Source of the DNA: Alteromonas mediterranea DE
Lineage (GTDB): Bacteria > Pseudomonadota > Gammaproteobacteria > Enterobacterales > Alteromonadaceae
Length of the DNA stretch: 64,000 nt
Reading direction: 5' to 3'
NCBI RefSeq assembly: GCF_000020585.3
Contig: NC_011138.3
Location: forward strand, 3,227,195-3,291,194
The notes beneath the pieces were generated by a model. That model worked only from the letters and a program-made list of their open reading frames with translations. It did no database searches and was not told the origin of the DNA. Position numbers and translations under genes: made by a program. This document shows positions 52,663 through 59,488 of the stretch, in pieces (position 1 is the first letter of the stretch; each line of letters opens with the position of its first letter).

Positions 52663-52678
52663 ATGTAAACGTTTACAT
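52663..52678. promoter_or_regulatory. LacI-family-type palindrome
   Basis: ATGTAAACGTTTACAT is a perfect 16-bp palindrome with the central AACGTT typical of LacI/GalR/PurR-family operators. No such regulator gene is in the window, so a host protein is possible. Confidence 0.45.
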
Positions 52679-52693
52679 CGAGGGTCGAAAATT

Positions 52694-52810
52694 GCCCAAG
52701 TGCCATTTAGTGAACACCGCGACCACTTATTTTTGCGTGACTGGTCGTACCAATGTCATTCATCGCACTTGGCACGAGTAATGCATAACGCCTTTTTTCG
52801 CACTTGGCAC
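52694..52810. repeat. Iteron-like GCACTTGGCAC repeats
   Basis: CGCACTTGGCAC at 52764-52775 and 52799-52810 (period 35) and an inverted relative GCCCAAGTGCC at 52694-52704; GGCACTTTTTCAC at about 52820 is a partial copy. CTTTTTTCGCACT in front of the second copy recurs at the host junction (14710). Confidence 0.55.
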
Positions 52811-52899
52811 ACTCCATGCATGGCACTTTTTCACCTTTTTAATCGAAAAAGACGAACAAATAACCTTATTTGATTCGATTTTTCCGTCTTTACACTCTT

Positions 52900-52916
52900 T
52901 ATAATCAGTGGTTATA
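52900..52916. promoter_or_regulatory. Phage operator (TATAATCA-G-TGGTTATA)
   Basis: One mismatch from the palindrome. It lies 55 bases upstream of the first gene of the long early operon and probably controls entry into the microprotein array. Confidence 0.72.
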
Positions 52917-52971
52917 TCATCAAACCGCTGCGACCCAGAACCAAGAACCCAGATTCAAGGACCTAGAACCT

Positions 52972-53181
52972 ATGAGCGACTTAAAAGAATTCAAAATCGT
53001 TATCGAAGAAAGCGACACAGGACGACAACTAGTTTTACCTAACGTGATGGCCAGCGATTACTGCGTTGCAGAGGCGTACGGTAATCATGTCGCAGCATCC
53101 CTCCCCGTTTCTGAAATTGACCGACAGCAAGGTTTCGGCGTTAGCGAAACGTCATGGTCTTGCTGGCCCGAAGAAGTATAA
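52972..53181 (+). CDS. Small early protein
   Basis: 69 residues, unknown. Acidic N-terminus (SDLKEFKIVIEESDTGRQLV). I start at ATG 52972, just after the leader phrase AAGGACCTAGAACCT that also precedes the next gene. First gene after the operator at 52900. Confidence 0.65.
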   Translation: MSDLKEFKIVIEESDTGRQLVLPNVMASDYCVAEAYGNHVAASLPVSEIDRQQGFGVSETSWSCWPEEV

Positions 53182-53200
53182 ATTCAAGGACCTAGAACCT

Positions 53201-53416
53201 ATGGCAAAGGAACTCATTCTAAAACCCCACACTCGCTTGTTCCGTCAAGACCGCAAGTACTATGAACAGGTACAGTACCGCAACACATTCTGTAAAGATG
53301 TAGACGGACAGTGGTACTTCTGCTCACGAGACGGAGAACCGCAGGAAGCCGTTAATTTCACTATGATCGAGGATAAGCCTCGGTTTATTAAAGTATTGGA
53401 GCCCAGCGATGGATAA
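53201..53416 (+). CDS. Small early protein
   Basis: 71 residues, basic N-terminus and aromatic-rich middle (KYYEQVQYRNTFCKDVDGQW). Unknown. It is preceded by the same 15-base leader as the gene before it, AAGGACCTAGAACCT, which suggests duplication of a translation-start cassette. Confidence 0.65.
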   Translation: MAKELILKPHTRLFRQDRKYYEQVQYRNTFCKDVDGQWYFCSRDGEPQEAVNFTMIEDKPRFIKVLEPSDG

Positions 53417-53657
53417 GTATGCCGAAATACAGCAGCGCGTGAGAAAAGTCCGTGGCGTAGTACGAACTTACGAAACAGCAAGTGCTGACAGCCTACTAGA
53501 CGTCTCTTCATCGGTAAAAGACTCGACTATGCCTTACTACCATGAAATAGCGGCAGAAATAGAACGGCACCGCGAAGTAGTACTGGAAATACTACGCAAG
53601 CAGCTCAAGGCAGATCAAGCGCGGCTCAGTATTGTCGAGAAGATTTTAACTGAATAG
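53409..53657 (+). CDS. Small helical early protein
   Basis: 82 residues, predominantly charged helix (AAEIERHREVVLEILRKQLK). Starts 8 bases inside the previous gene. Unknown function. Confidence 0.65.
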   Translation: MDKYAEIQQRVRKVRGVVRTYETASADSLLDVSSSVKDSTMPYYHEIAAEIERHREVVLEILRKQLKADQARLSIVEKILTE

Positions 53658-53675
53658 CTAAAGGAAATTGAAATT

Positions 53676-54008
53676 ATGGCATTAACAGCATGGGCACAAG
53701 AAGCAAAAGCCAAGAGAGAGGCATGGTATAAAATTGAAAGGCTAGAAGCGCAACTAGCAAAGGCTAATGAGCGTATAGAAGAACTTGAGCATTACAATCT
53801 TAGATTAGCTAACGAGTCACACGCCAAAAGTCTTGAGATCGATAGCGCTAATAAATCAGTCATAGAGACTCACGTTAAAGCTTTACAGTCTTTGTTAAAT
53901 AAAAAATGTCCTGTTTCTGGTTACGTCATACGAGACAAAGAAAGCCGTGAAATCATTGTAGAAGAACTAGAACAGCTGCTAAAAGAACAATCGACCGATG
54001 TACGATAA
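53676..54008 (+). CDS. Coiled-coil early protein
   Basis: 110 residues, a long coiled coil (KIERLEAQLAKANERIEELE) followed by a short globular end (CPVSGYVIRDKESREIIVEE). AAGGA precedes the ATG. It is the last ordinary gene before the microgene array, whose first frame starts inside its final codons. Confidence 0.7.
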   Translation: MALTAWAQEAKAKREAWYKIERLEAQLAKANERIEELEHYNLRLANESHAKSLEIDSANKSVIETHVKALQSLLNKKCPVSGYVIRDKESREIIVEELEQLLKEQSTDVR

Positions 54009-54180
54009 CAGGCTACGCATACTTGTGCTCTACAGCTCCATAACTAACGGCAGAAACCACATCTATGTTATGGCGCCAGGCATGTGGAAAAACGGCCCTT
54101 TGTATAACCTCATCACCAACCTTGGTGCTAGAGAGACATGTGACGAAAACTATCCATCGGTAAGGACCCAGAACCTATGA
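53998..54180 (+). CDS. Array microprotein 1
   Basis: 60 residues. Strand RLRILVLYSS, helix box PLYNLITNLGARE, last strand region NYPSVR. Starts 11 bases inside the coiled-coil gene; its TGA overlaps the next ATG. Confidence 0.65.
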   Translation: MYDNRLRILVLYSSITNGRNHIYVMAPGMWKNGPLYNLITNLGARETCDENYPSVRTQNL

Positions 54181-54314
54181 TACTAGCCAAATGGGAATCT
54201 GAACGCATGATCCGATTATACGACCTACGACCCGGTACCCGGGCCCACGAATCACTGCGTAAAGTAGGCCTAAAAGCGACGGGATCGTTCGGCGTGCTAG
54301 GGGTTAGATATTAA
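54177..54314 (+). CDS. Array microprotein 2
   Basis: 45 residues, ATGA overlap with member 1. Helix box HESLRKVGLKATG, ending GVLGVRY. Preceded by AAGGACCCAGAACCT, a variant of the leader seen at 52955 and 53184. A partial operator-like TGATCCGATTATA lies inside it. Confidence 0.6.
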   Translation: MILAKWESERMIRLYDLRPGTRAHESLRKVGLKATGSFGVLGVRY

Positions 54315-54454
54315 TGATAAAACTCATACATTTTGACCAGCTATATGTGGTAGCAGCGACCGGTGTATCGGAAATACCACTAGAACCGTTGGTATATAAA
54401 CTAGGTATGAAGGACCACACCCTAGGAACTATGCCCAAGGTGAAGTACAGATGA
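54314..54454 (+). CDS. Array microprotein 3 (archetype)
   Basis: 46 residues and a clear model of the family: MIKLIHFDQLYVVAATG (two strands), PLEPLVYKLGMKDH (helix box), TMPKVKYR (last strand). One-base overlap (TAATG) with member 2. Confidence 0.7.
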   Translation: MIKLIHFDQLYVVAATGVSEIPLEPLVYKLGMKDHTLGTMPKVKYR

Positions 54455-54615
54455 TAAAGCTAAACACATGGAAGGCCGCAAAAAAAGTGTACGTATTAGG
54501 CGCTTCCATCCCCTCAAAAGTTAGGCCACTCTTACTTAAGGTAGGCTTTTGCGCTTCCACCACCAAGCACTGGCCGTCAATAGAATACGGAACTGCGTAT
54601 GCCAGCGGTCAATAA
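54451..54615 (+). CDS. Array microprotein 4
   Basis: 54 residues: MIKLNTWKAAKKVYVLGA, helix box VRPLLLKVGFCA, HWPSIEYGTAY, with a few extra C-terminal residues that overlap member 5 by 17 bases. ATGA overlap with member 3. Confidence 0.7.
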   Translation: MIKLNTWKAAKKVYVLGASIPSKVRPLLLKVGFCASTTKHWPSIEYGTAYASGQ

Positions 54616-54772
54616 AATAACGTTAGTGCATCATTACTCACTCAGTAAATTGCACGGTACCATCTAGATATTAGGTGGTAACCCTAAAAGTCATATTTTA
54701 GCTGCTATAGTACAGAAACTTGGAGCGAAACCGTCAAAGTACAGCCCGCCAAAAATAGAGTACGAACGATGA
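54599..54772 (+). pseudogene. Array member 5, interrupted by an in-frame TAG
   Basis: The frame opens with MPAVNKITLVHHYSLSKLHG, meets TAG at 54665-54667, and continues in phase through a full family core: HILAAIVQKLGAKPS and PPKIEYER to the TGA at 54772. Both halves match the family, so this is one gene broken by a nonsense change. TAG is a normal stop elsewhere in the array, so recoding is unlikely. Confidence 0.65.
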
Positions 54773-54924
54773 TAATAATAAAAATTGGATCTCTAAACAA
54801 AGTCCTTGTTTCCGCTAAGCGCCTTAATGATGACATAAACGCAATCTTAATTAAACTCGGCATGCGCCAAGAGACCCCGTACCGAATACCTACGATCCTC
54901 TATTCGGTGCCTGCGTTTCGATAG
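54769..54924 (+). CDS. Array microprotein 6
   Basis: 51 residues: MIIIKIGSLNKVLVSAKR, helix box INAILIKLGMRQ, RIPTILYSVP. ATGA overlap with the broken member 5; ends in TAG. Confidence 0.68.
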   Translation: MIIIKIGSLNKVLVSAKRLNDDINAILIKLGMRQETPYRIPTILYSVPAFR

Positions 54925-54934
54925 CGGATTCATT

Positions 54935-55078
54935 ATGTTTAAGATCAAAATACTCCATTTCAAAGATAAAAAAAACGTGTTTGCATTGGCACAAGGACAT
55001 GTTCCCTTAAAACAAATTCTAATAAAAATAGGTATGAATATACCTCATGCTGGCGCATTACCAAAGGTTTACTACTAA
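54935..55078 (+). CDS. Array microprotein 7
   Basis: 47 residues: MFKIKILHFKDKKNVFALAQ, LKQILIKIGMNI, ALPKVYY. One of few members with a gap (10 bases) before it. Nearest relatives appear to be members 8 and 9, which share the PKVYY/PRVYH ending. Confidence 0.68.
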   Translation: MFKIKILHFKDKKNVFALAQGHVPLKQILIKIGMNIPHAGALPKVYY

Positions 55079-55221
55079 TGTATGGCTTTAAATTAAGACA
55101 TTGGAAACGTAGCAAAAAGATATCCGTAATGTCTCATCAGGACATAAAGCTAAAAGTTGTGTTACTAAAAATAGGGGTGGATGTGCCCACCCCCTTTTCG
55201 CACCCAAAGGTTTACTACTAA
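55078..55221 (+). CDS. Array microprotein 8
   Basis: 47 residues, same length as member 7 and ending in the same HPKVYY; MYGFKLRHWKRSKKISVM, LKVVLLKIGVDV. One-base overlap. Probably a recent duplicate of member 7. Confidence 0.68.
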   Translation: MYGFKLRHWKRSKKISVMSHQDIKLKVVLLKIGVDVPTPFSHPKVYY

Positions 55222-55382
55222 TGATAAAACTCCAAATCCGTAAATTCACTATTGCCATGGCTTTATATGTAAATGCAGGTAAGTCCCATCCAGCACACCA
55301 TGTTTTGGTTAAGTTAGGCGCAGAGTTACCCGACGGACATAAAATACCGAGGGTCTACCACCAAAGGATCTACTACCAATGA
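55221..55382 (+). CDS. Array microprotein 9
   Basis: 53 residues: MIKLQIRKFTIAMALYVNAG, AHHVLVKLGAEL, KIPRVYHQRIYYQ; the ending looks like a duplicated VYxxR(I)YY. One-base overlap before it, 4-base overlap after it. Confidence 0.68.
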   Translation: MIKLQIRKFTIAMALYVNAGKSHPAHHVLVKLGAELPDGHKIPRVYHQRIYYQ

Positions 55383-55675
55383 ACACGTCCCAGATTCGCC
55401 CAGTTATTAACAAAAACGGCCTAGGATATAGAACCTATGTTCTAGTACGTGACAGCTTTTTTACCGGCAAAAAATACCGTCTTATAACATGGATACGCAG
55501 CAAAGAAACCAAGCGTATCGATGTCACTGAATGCGTAAGTTTTAGGCACGCAGACTTCCCTGTGGTCACCGAAAAGTTTGATGACATCACAGTATCGGCC
55601 ACAATCGAAGAAGCGGTATCAAACATCCGTAAAGTCTATGGCACTAGCGATGACATAGAAGAGTGGCAGCCCTAA
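55379..55675 (+). CDS. Non-family 98-residue protein inside the array
   Basis: 98 residues with strands VLVRDSFFTGKKYRLITWIR and a C-terminal helix (ATIEEAVSNIRKVYG). It lacks the K-L-G box, although the helix is similar in place; it may be an enlarged relative or an inserted gene. Overlaps both neighbours (4 and 1 bases). Confidence 0.65.
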   Translation: MNTSQIRPVINKNGLGYRTYVLVRDSFFTGKKYRLITWIRSKETKRIDVTECVSFRHADFPVVTEKFDDITVSATIEEAVSNIRKVYGTSDDIEEWQP

Positions 55676-55842
55676 TGGGAAAAATAGAAATAGAAAAAAT
55701 GCCGCCACACATCAGTGTACAAGCGAATCTAGAAGTGGCTGTCAGTGCATCACTAAGTGCTGCGCTAAGAATAATAGAGCAATTAGATAGTAGCGCGAAG
55801 TACGAGGAATCTTGCGACTGGATATTATTTGAGTATGAGTGA
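55675..55842 (+). CDS. Array microprotein 11
   Basis: 55 residues, divergent: GKIEIEKMPPHISVQANL, helix LSAALRIIEQLDSS, ending WILFEYE. The helix and final aromatic strand keep the family order. Confidence 0.6.
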   Translation: MGKIEIEKMPPHISVQANLEVAVSASLSAALRIIEQLDSSAKYEESCDWILFEYE

Positions 55843-56008
55843 CAAACAGCCACTGGAAATCTGGGAAGGACTCAATAACAAAATACTAGTTTCCACAACC
55901 CTCGACTTCGACCCAGTACACAAGATACTAGAAAAACTCGGCCTAGAACCTGAGACCCACAACCGATGGCCAGCGATAGCCCCTTATTTTGATAAGCGGA
56001 GAAAATGA
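55835..56008 (+). CDS. Array microprotein 12
   Basis: 57 residues: strand ILVSTTLDF, helix box VHKILEKLGLEPETHN, RWPAIAPYF. Eight-base overlap with member 11. Confidence 0.65.
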   Translation: MSDKQPLEIWEGLNNKILVSTTLDFDPVHKILEKLGLEPETHNRWPAIAPYFDKRRK

Positions 56009-56196
56009 GATTATTGATAAGGTATTCCAGAACACACGGCATGGCCACACTAACCACAGGTCCGGTGCACATGATGGCAAATAACCCCGAGCTTTTTAGC
56101 CTAGTAGGTAGACTTGCAGGCGGAATATTCGCCGCGTCTATAGTGCCTTTTGGAGCGGTTATATACATAGAGAAAAAATATGATTGGAATGTATAG
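56005..56196 (+). CDS. Array microprotein 13
   Basis: 63 residues and unusually hydrophobic (LFSLVGRLAGGIFAASIVPF). It may form a membrane segment and so may have departed from the family role. ATGA overlap with member 12. Confidence 0.58.
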   Translation: MRLLIRYSRTHGMATLTTGPVHMMANNPELFSLVGRLAGGIFAASIVPFGAVIYIEKKYDWNV

Positions 56197-56329
56197 ACAT
56201 TGGAATGAGATAGAGTTTGTTACCCCTGACGAATACTCCTCCGTCAACAAGCTGCTAACTAGAATCTTTGATCTGAATCCTGAAACTGAGGATTCTTGGC
56301 CATCGATCAAAGTGCAGGAAGGACGATGA
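56180..56329 (+). CDS. Array microprotein 14
   Basis: 49 residues: MIGMYRHWNEIEFVTPDE, VNKLLTRIFDLNPETED, SWPSIKVQ. Resembles member 12 in the NPETxxxWP stretch. Overlaps member 13 by 17 bases. Confidence 0.65.
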   Translation: MIGMYRHWNEIEFVTPDEYSSVNKLLTRIFDLNPETEDSWPSIKVQEGR

Positions 56330-56469
56330 GAATACAAAACTACCCTGATGCCAAGATTATTTACCTGACTTATGTACCTTTTGCCATAGCTCCTGTGTTC
56401 AGAAAAATACTCAACAAGACATGGCTATATAGGTTCGACACTGAGAGTGTCTTTTCAGCGAGATACTAA
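56326..56469 (+). CDS. Array microprotein 15
   Basis: 47 residues: MRIQNYPDAKIIYLTYVP, helix VFRKILNKTW; the box after the helix is lost. AAGGACG precedes the ATG. Confidence 0.58.
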   Translation: MRIQNYPDAKIIYLTYVPFAIAPVFRKILNKTWLYRFDTESVFSARY

Positions 56470-56597
56470 TGAAAATAATAGTCTTCGAAAAATTCATAGC
56501 CGTAAGCGTATTTGGCGCTCCTAGTACCATAAAAAAGCTTTCGAAAGACCTAGTACATTTCAACAACCGGTACATGGCCATAGTGATATGGAAATAA
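56469..56597 (+). CDS. Array microprotein 16
   Basis: 42 residues, the shortest member: MKIIVFEKFIAVSVFGAP, TIKKLSKDLVHF, RYMAIVIWK. One-base overlap before it and 10 bases with the next. Confidence 0.58.
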   Translation: MKIIVFEKFIAVSVFGAPSTIKKLSKDLVHFNNRYMAIVIWK

Positions 56598-56737
56598 AGC
56601 TCCATAGGGGACTGTCCTTGTACCTGTATATACCGGACGAGGCAGAGAACAAATCTCTGATATATAGCATTTTTTACAAACTCGGCGCTGAAGACCACGT
56701 AGGCGCGGTGCCGAAAATTACTTTGGATAACCCATGA
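56588..56737 (+). CDS. Array microprotein 17
   Basis: 49 residues: MEIKLHRGLSLYLYIPD, LIYSIFYKLGAEDHVG, AVPKITLD. A well-preserved member, very like member 3 in the KLGxxDHxxxxxPK stretch. Confidence 0.68.
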   Translation: MEIKLHRGLSLYLYIPDEAENKSLIYSIFYKLGAEDHVGAVPKITLDNP

Positions 56738-56877
56738 GTAACGGCAAGTTTCGTATTATAAAAGGAATGTCAGCCACTTTCGTTTTTCTAGCGGGCGACT
56801 CTCACCAAAGCCTTGCCGCTATTTTTCATAAACTCGGATCGAATAGCACATACATAGTAGTGATACACCATGACTGA
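56734..56877 (+). CDS. Array microprotein 18
   Basis: 47 residues: GKFRIIKGMSATFVFLAGD, SLAAIFHKLGSNST, YIVVIHHD. ATGA overlap with member 17. Confidence 0.65.
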   Translation: MSNGKFRIIKGMSATFVFLAGDSHQSLAAIFHKLGSNSTYIVVIHHD

Positions 56878-57052
56878 AACTTTCAAACTAGATATCGTAT
56901 TGGGCACAAACTGGATTCGCATAGGTACAGAAGCCCCTGGAGGCGCTACACACGCGATAGAGTATTTAATTAAATCTCTATCTCCTAGCATAATTGAAGG
57001 CCCTCATTTGAGGGATGCGCTACTAATAAAAAATGTCGATGAAGAAGATTAA
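56870..57052 (+). CDS. Array microprotein 19
   Basis: 60 residues: FKLDIVLGTNWIRIGTEA, AIEYLIKSLSPSIIE, then an extended acidic tail (IKNVDEED). Overlaps member 20 by 20 bases. Confidence 0.63.
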   Translation: MTETFKLDIVLGTNWIRIGTEAPGGATHAIEYLIKSLSPSIIEGPHLRDALLIKNVDEED

Positions 57053-57206
57053 AATAACTAAAGAAAGATACGGAACTTCAATACAAGCACTCAAAAATGT
57101 TTCGGATTTTTGCCTAGAAACAGAGCTTATTATATACAAGCTGTGTGAGAATTCGTCTTGTAGTAGACCTAACGAAGTCACAATCTTAAGGGTTGACCAT
57201 GGCTAG
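57033..57206 (+). CDS. Array microprotein 20
   Basis: 57 residues: MKKIKITKERYGTSIQ, ETELIIYKLCENSSC, EVTILRVDHG. This and members 21, 22, 28 and 29 have C where others have G after K-L, forming a local K-L-C subgroup. Confidence 0.63.
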   Translation: MSMKKIKITKERYGTSIQALKNVSDFCLETELIIYKLCENSSCSRPNEVTILRVDHG

Positions 57207-57390
57207 CCTTCAAGTCCAGATTATTAAATTCGAAATAGATGTTAGCATCGTCGCGTGGGACGAAAAAGGAGATATAAACCTCAATGTAGAACGTTTGATA
57301 CACAAACTATGCATTAATTTATCCACCACGACGCCCGATAAAGATAACATGTTGAACATTGTTTATGACTCGCAAAATATCAATTCTTAA
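57199..57390 (+). CDS. Array microprotein 21
   Basis: 63 residues from ATG 57199: LQVQIIKFEIDVSIVAWDE, VERLIHKLCINLSTT, MLNIVYDS. Close to member 22 (IERLIYSLC). Overlaps it by 26 bases. Confidence 0.65.
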   Translation: MASLQVQIIKFEIDVSIVAWDEKGDINLNVERLIHKLCINLSTTTPDKDNMLNIVYDSQNINS

Positions 57391-57556
57391 AAGAGGATCA
57401 AGCCGAGTAATAATAGAAGCCTCGTACGGAGACGACATCGCTTTAGAAATAGAGCGTCTCATATACTCGCTTTGTAAACGCTCAGCTTTAGGTGAACCGA
57501 CCGAACTATACCCAGTAAGATTACATGCAAATACTTTATCTTTACCCGAAAACTGA
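57365..57556 (+). CDS. Array microprotein 22
   Basis: 63 residues from ATG 57365: KISILKRGSSRVIIEASYGD, IERLIYSLCKRSALGEPTE, LYPVRL. Its last 32 bases also encode the start of member 23, the longest overlap in the array. Confidence 0.65.
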   Translation: MTRKISILKRGSSRVIIEASYGDDIALEIERLIYSLCKRSALGEPTELYPVRLHANTLSLPEN

Positions 57557-57683
57557 TGGCGTGGCATTGTTACCAGATACTCGGCTCTGCGACCCAGAAC
57601 GAAGGGCCTTGGATACAGTAATCAAAAAAATGTTTAAAAACGCAGTAGTGATAGGAACACTATGGTACATAGTGTCAAAATAG
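57525..57683 (+). CDS. Array microprotein 23
   Basis: 52 residues: MQILYLYPKTDGVALLPD, helix ALDTVIKKMFKNAV, GTLWYIVSK. Contains a coding copy of the GACCCAGAACG word found in several leaders. Confidence 0.58.
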   Translation: MQILYLYPKTDGVALLPDTRLCDPERRALDTVIKKMFKNAVVIGTLWYIVSK

Positions 57684-57829
57684 TGAGAACCCGCCCTACC
57701 CGAGTTTCCAAAACACGGTTGGTACGAGTAGGCATAAGAGAAATATATGACTCTCCTATCAACCGTATAATAGAAAAACTAGGTCCTAAAATAGAAGACA
57801 GAGGGAGGCCACGAATATGGGTAAACTAA
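57662..57829 (+). CDS. Array microprotein 24
   Basis: 55 residues: MVHSVKIVRTRPTR, strand TRLVRVGIREIYD, helix box INRIIEKLGPKIED, RPRIWVN. Overlaps its neighbours by 22 and 13 bases. Confidence 0.65.
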   Translation: MVHSVKIVRTRPTRVSKTRLVRVGIREIYDSPINRIIEKLGPKIEDRGRPRIWVN

Positions 57830-57981
57830 CGTTATACAAGTACGATGACGATTTACTAATCTTTGAACTAGAAGTGGAAAGCGGACAAACAATCCCTGCG
57901 GAATGGTTAATCCATAAGATCGCCCCGCACACTGTTCTTATACCCACGATCCGCAATTCCCCAAGAGTGATACTAAAATGA
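57817..57981 (+). CDS. Array microprotein 25
   Basis: 54 residues: MGKLTLYKYDDDLLIFELEV, IPAEWLIHKIAPHT, LIPTIRNSPRVILK. The box is K-I-A. ATGA overlap with member 26. Confidence 0.63.
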   Translation: MGKLTLYKYDDDLLIFELEVESGQTIPAEWLIHKIAPHTVLIPTIRNSPRVILK

Positions 57982-58244
57982 TCAAGCTTTTTAGTTATGA
58001 AGGTACTGTTGAGTTTGCCTCTGACGCAGGCGTAAACACAGACGAAACCCAACCCAACTACGCTTTTTTAATAGCGTTTTCTACTGACGAAGATATCTAC
58101 GGCAACCACACCACGCGCCTAGATATCGAATACAAACGCACAAATGCTCTTATAACTAAGTTACATGGAAAACAACTTGAATGCGGAGAGTGCAGCACCA
58201 ACCTCGGTGAAATCTGTAAAGTTAAGAAACGATCACAATGGTAA
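57978..58244 (+). CDS. Array protein 26 (enlarged member)
   Basis: 88 residues: MIKLFSYEGTVEFASDAGVN, a longer acidic insert, then RTNALITKLHGKQLECGECS with two close cysteines. The helix box is recognisable but the final strand is replaced by a basic tail (KVKKRSQW). Confidence 0.63.
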   Translation: MIKLFSYEGTVEFASDAGVNTDETQPNYAFLIAFSTDEDIYGNHTTRLDIEYKRTNALITKLHGKQLECGECSTNLGEICKVKKRSQW

Positions 58245-58390
58245 AAGTGACTAAAAACACGTGCAAGGTCCAAGTTAAAACAACCAAGAACCTAGGACCT
58301 ATAGCTATGATTTTGTACCAAATAGCAGGGAAACGTAATTACCTTGTAGCCAACGGTGTTGTTTTTCACAATCGAAACGGCCGGTACTAA
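58238..58390 (+). CDS. Array microprotein 27
   Basis: 50 residues: MVKVTKNTCKVQVKTTKNLG, AMILYQIAGKRN, VVFHNRNGRY. It carries a coding copy of the CCTAGGACCTA word. Last member before the internal operator gap. Confidence 0.6.
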   Translation: MVKVTKNTCKVQVKTTKNLGPIAMILYQIAGKRNYLVANGVVFHNRNGRY

Positions 58391-58414
58391 TCGTTTTTTC
58401 TCGTTGGAACCAAT

Positions 58415-58431
58415 TATAATCAAAGGTTATA
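58415..58431. promoter_or_regulatory. Phage operator inside the array (TATAATCA-A-AGGTTATA)
   Basis: Same 17 bases as the terS operator. It occupies the only sizeable gap of the array, 9 bases before member 28, and so divides the array into two units of about 27 and 16 genes. Confidence 0.7.
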
Positions 58432-58440
58432 TTCAAGCCC

Positions 58441-58617
58441 ATGAAACCTAAATTAATAATATTACTTTGTGAACGCCAAGTAGCATTTAAGGTAAGGGAA
58501 ACCTTATCTAACATACACCCCGTAGAGTTTCTGGTACATAAATTGACGGGTAAAACAATATACGGCCGCCCTCAATACAATAGACACGGTACGATAGACA
58601 TAAGCCATGAACGATAA
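58441..58617 (+). CDS. Array microprotein 28
   Basis: 58 residues: MKPKLIILLCERQVAFKVRE, HPVEFLVHKLTGKTIYG, GTIDISHE. First gene after the internal operator; no clear Shine-Dalgarno between operator and ATG (TTCAAGCCC). Confidence 0.63.
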   Translation: MKPKLIILLCERQVAFKVRETLSNIHPVEFLVHKLTGKTIYGRPQYNRHGTIDISHER

Positions 58618-58783
58618 AAACAAACTTGCTTTGTGTATGTTAAGTGGACGCGCATTACTCTTCAAAATCCGCGATGAATACAGTCCTGTTACAGATGTAG
58701 AAAATTTAATATATAGATTATGCACTGGACATTTACGCAGCCGACCTACAAAACAAAAACACGGGATGCTGGATATTAAATAA
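58607..58783 (+). CDS. Array microprotein 29
   Basis: 58 residues, equal in length to member 28: KNKLALCMLSGRALLFKIRD, VENLIYRLCTGHLRSRP, GMLDIK. Overlaps member 28 by 11 bases; likely its sister. Confidence 0.63.
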   Translation: MNDKNKLALCMLSGRALLFKIRDEYSPVTDVENLIYRLCTGHLRSRPTKQKHGMLDIK

Positions 58784-58784
58784 C

Positions 58785-58994
58785 ATGTTTAAGTTACATA
58801 TTAAAAATTATACTTGGTACATAACCATTTACACTAATTCAGGACCCGACTCTTTATCAAAAGTCCCTGAATCAGAACTCATCGTTTTTAAAATAGCCCC
58901 CAAAGGTATGGTGTCAGTACCTACGTCAAAAAAAGTAATGAAAATATTTGACTCAAAAGAAAAATACGACATGTACGCCGAAGCAAGGAAATGA
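58785..58994 (+). CDS. Array microprotein 30
   Basis: 69 residues: MFKLHIKNYTWYITIYTNSG, ESELIVFKIAPKGMVSVP, then a lysine-rich tail (KKVMKIFDSKEKYDMYAEAR). Core FKIAPxG like member 25. Confidence 0.63.
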   Translation: MFKLHIKNYTWYITIYTNSGPDSLSKVPESELIVFKIAPKGMVSVPTSKKVMKIFDSKEKYDMYAEARK

Positions 58995-59149
58995 GAGACA
59001 AATTACAAATACTGCGTTGGATACAAAGCACGACTTACGTACTTAAACGCCCGTATGGTAGCAAAATGCCAGAAAACCTACGGAAAGTGCTCCTGAAACT
59101 GGACCGCACGTCACTTCTAAGCTACGACGGAGTAACCTATGCCGAATAA
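58991..59149 (+). CDS. Array microprotein 31
   Basis: 52 residues: KLQILRWIQSTTYVLKRPYG, NLRKVLLKLDRTSLL, GVTYAE. ATGA overlap before it; 11-base overlap after it. Confidence 0.63.
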   Translation: MRDKLQILRWIQSTTYVLKRPYGSKMPENLRKVLLKLDRTSLLSYDGVTYAE

Positions 59150-59306
59150 CATTGAGATAGCCTACTCAAAATACGATTGTGTTTTTTTCGTTTGCCCCGC
59201 ACCTTACGGTGCAGTTAATAAAGTCCTTGATAAACTTGTCGCATGCTGCGCCAAGGGTAACGTAGAAAACAACCGCTCGTGGCCAGAAATAGGGCTAATA
59301 CTATAA
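59139..59306 (+). CDS. Array microprotein 32
   Basis: 55 residues: NNIEIAYSKYDCVFFVCPAP, VNKVLDKLVACCAKGN, SWPEIGLIL. Cysteine-rich for its size (five). Confidence 0.65.
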   Translation: MPNNIEIAYSKYDCVFFVCPAPYGAVNKVLDKLVACCAKGNVENNRSWPEIGLIL

Positions 59307-59488
59307 TGAACAACAGCATAGAGATAATCGCTTTTACACGTAGAGTAATAACTATCAGCGTAAATGAATACTGGCACCCAGTGAATCATGTTATTGGAAG
59401 ATTACTGGAAAACACTAAAAAAGGCTCCACTGAAACTGCAACAGCTTGGCCCCAAATAAGAACAGACAAGGACAAATCGCATGTGTAA
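59306..59488 (+). CDS. Array microprotein 33
   Basis: 60 residues: SIEIIAFTRRVITISVNE, VNHVIGRLLENTKKGS, AWPQIRTDK. Its NSIEI / VN / WP pattern makes it the sister of member 32. One-base overlap. Confidence 0.65.
   Translation: MNNSIEIIAFTRRVITISVNEYWHPVNHVIGRLLENTKKGSTETATAWPQIRTDKDKSHV

Larger units (their letters stand above)
51754..52971. other. 1.2 kb gene-poor early region
   Basis: Mostly without convincing genes. It contains, in order, a terminator, two further hairpins and a palindrome, a start-stop minigene, TGGCCA repeats, a LacI-type palindrome, GCACTTGGCAC repeats and an operator (all listed separately). The density of repeats and the AT-rich centre make it the best candidate here for a replication origin or a complex control region. 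Confidence 0.5.

Noticed and set aside
54665..54667. Amber recoding in the phage
   Set aside because: Members 6, 13, 20 and 23 end at TAG with the next gene overlapping there, so TAG is used as a true stop.
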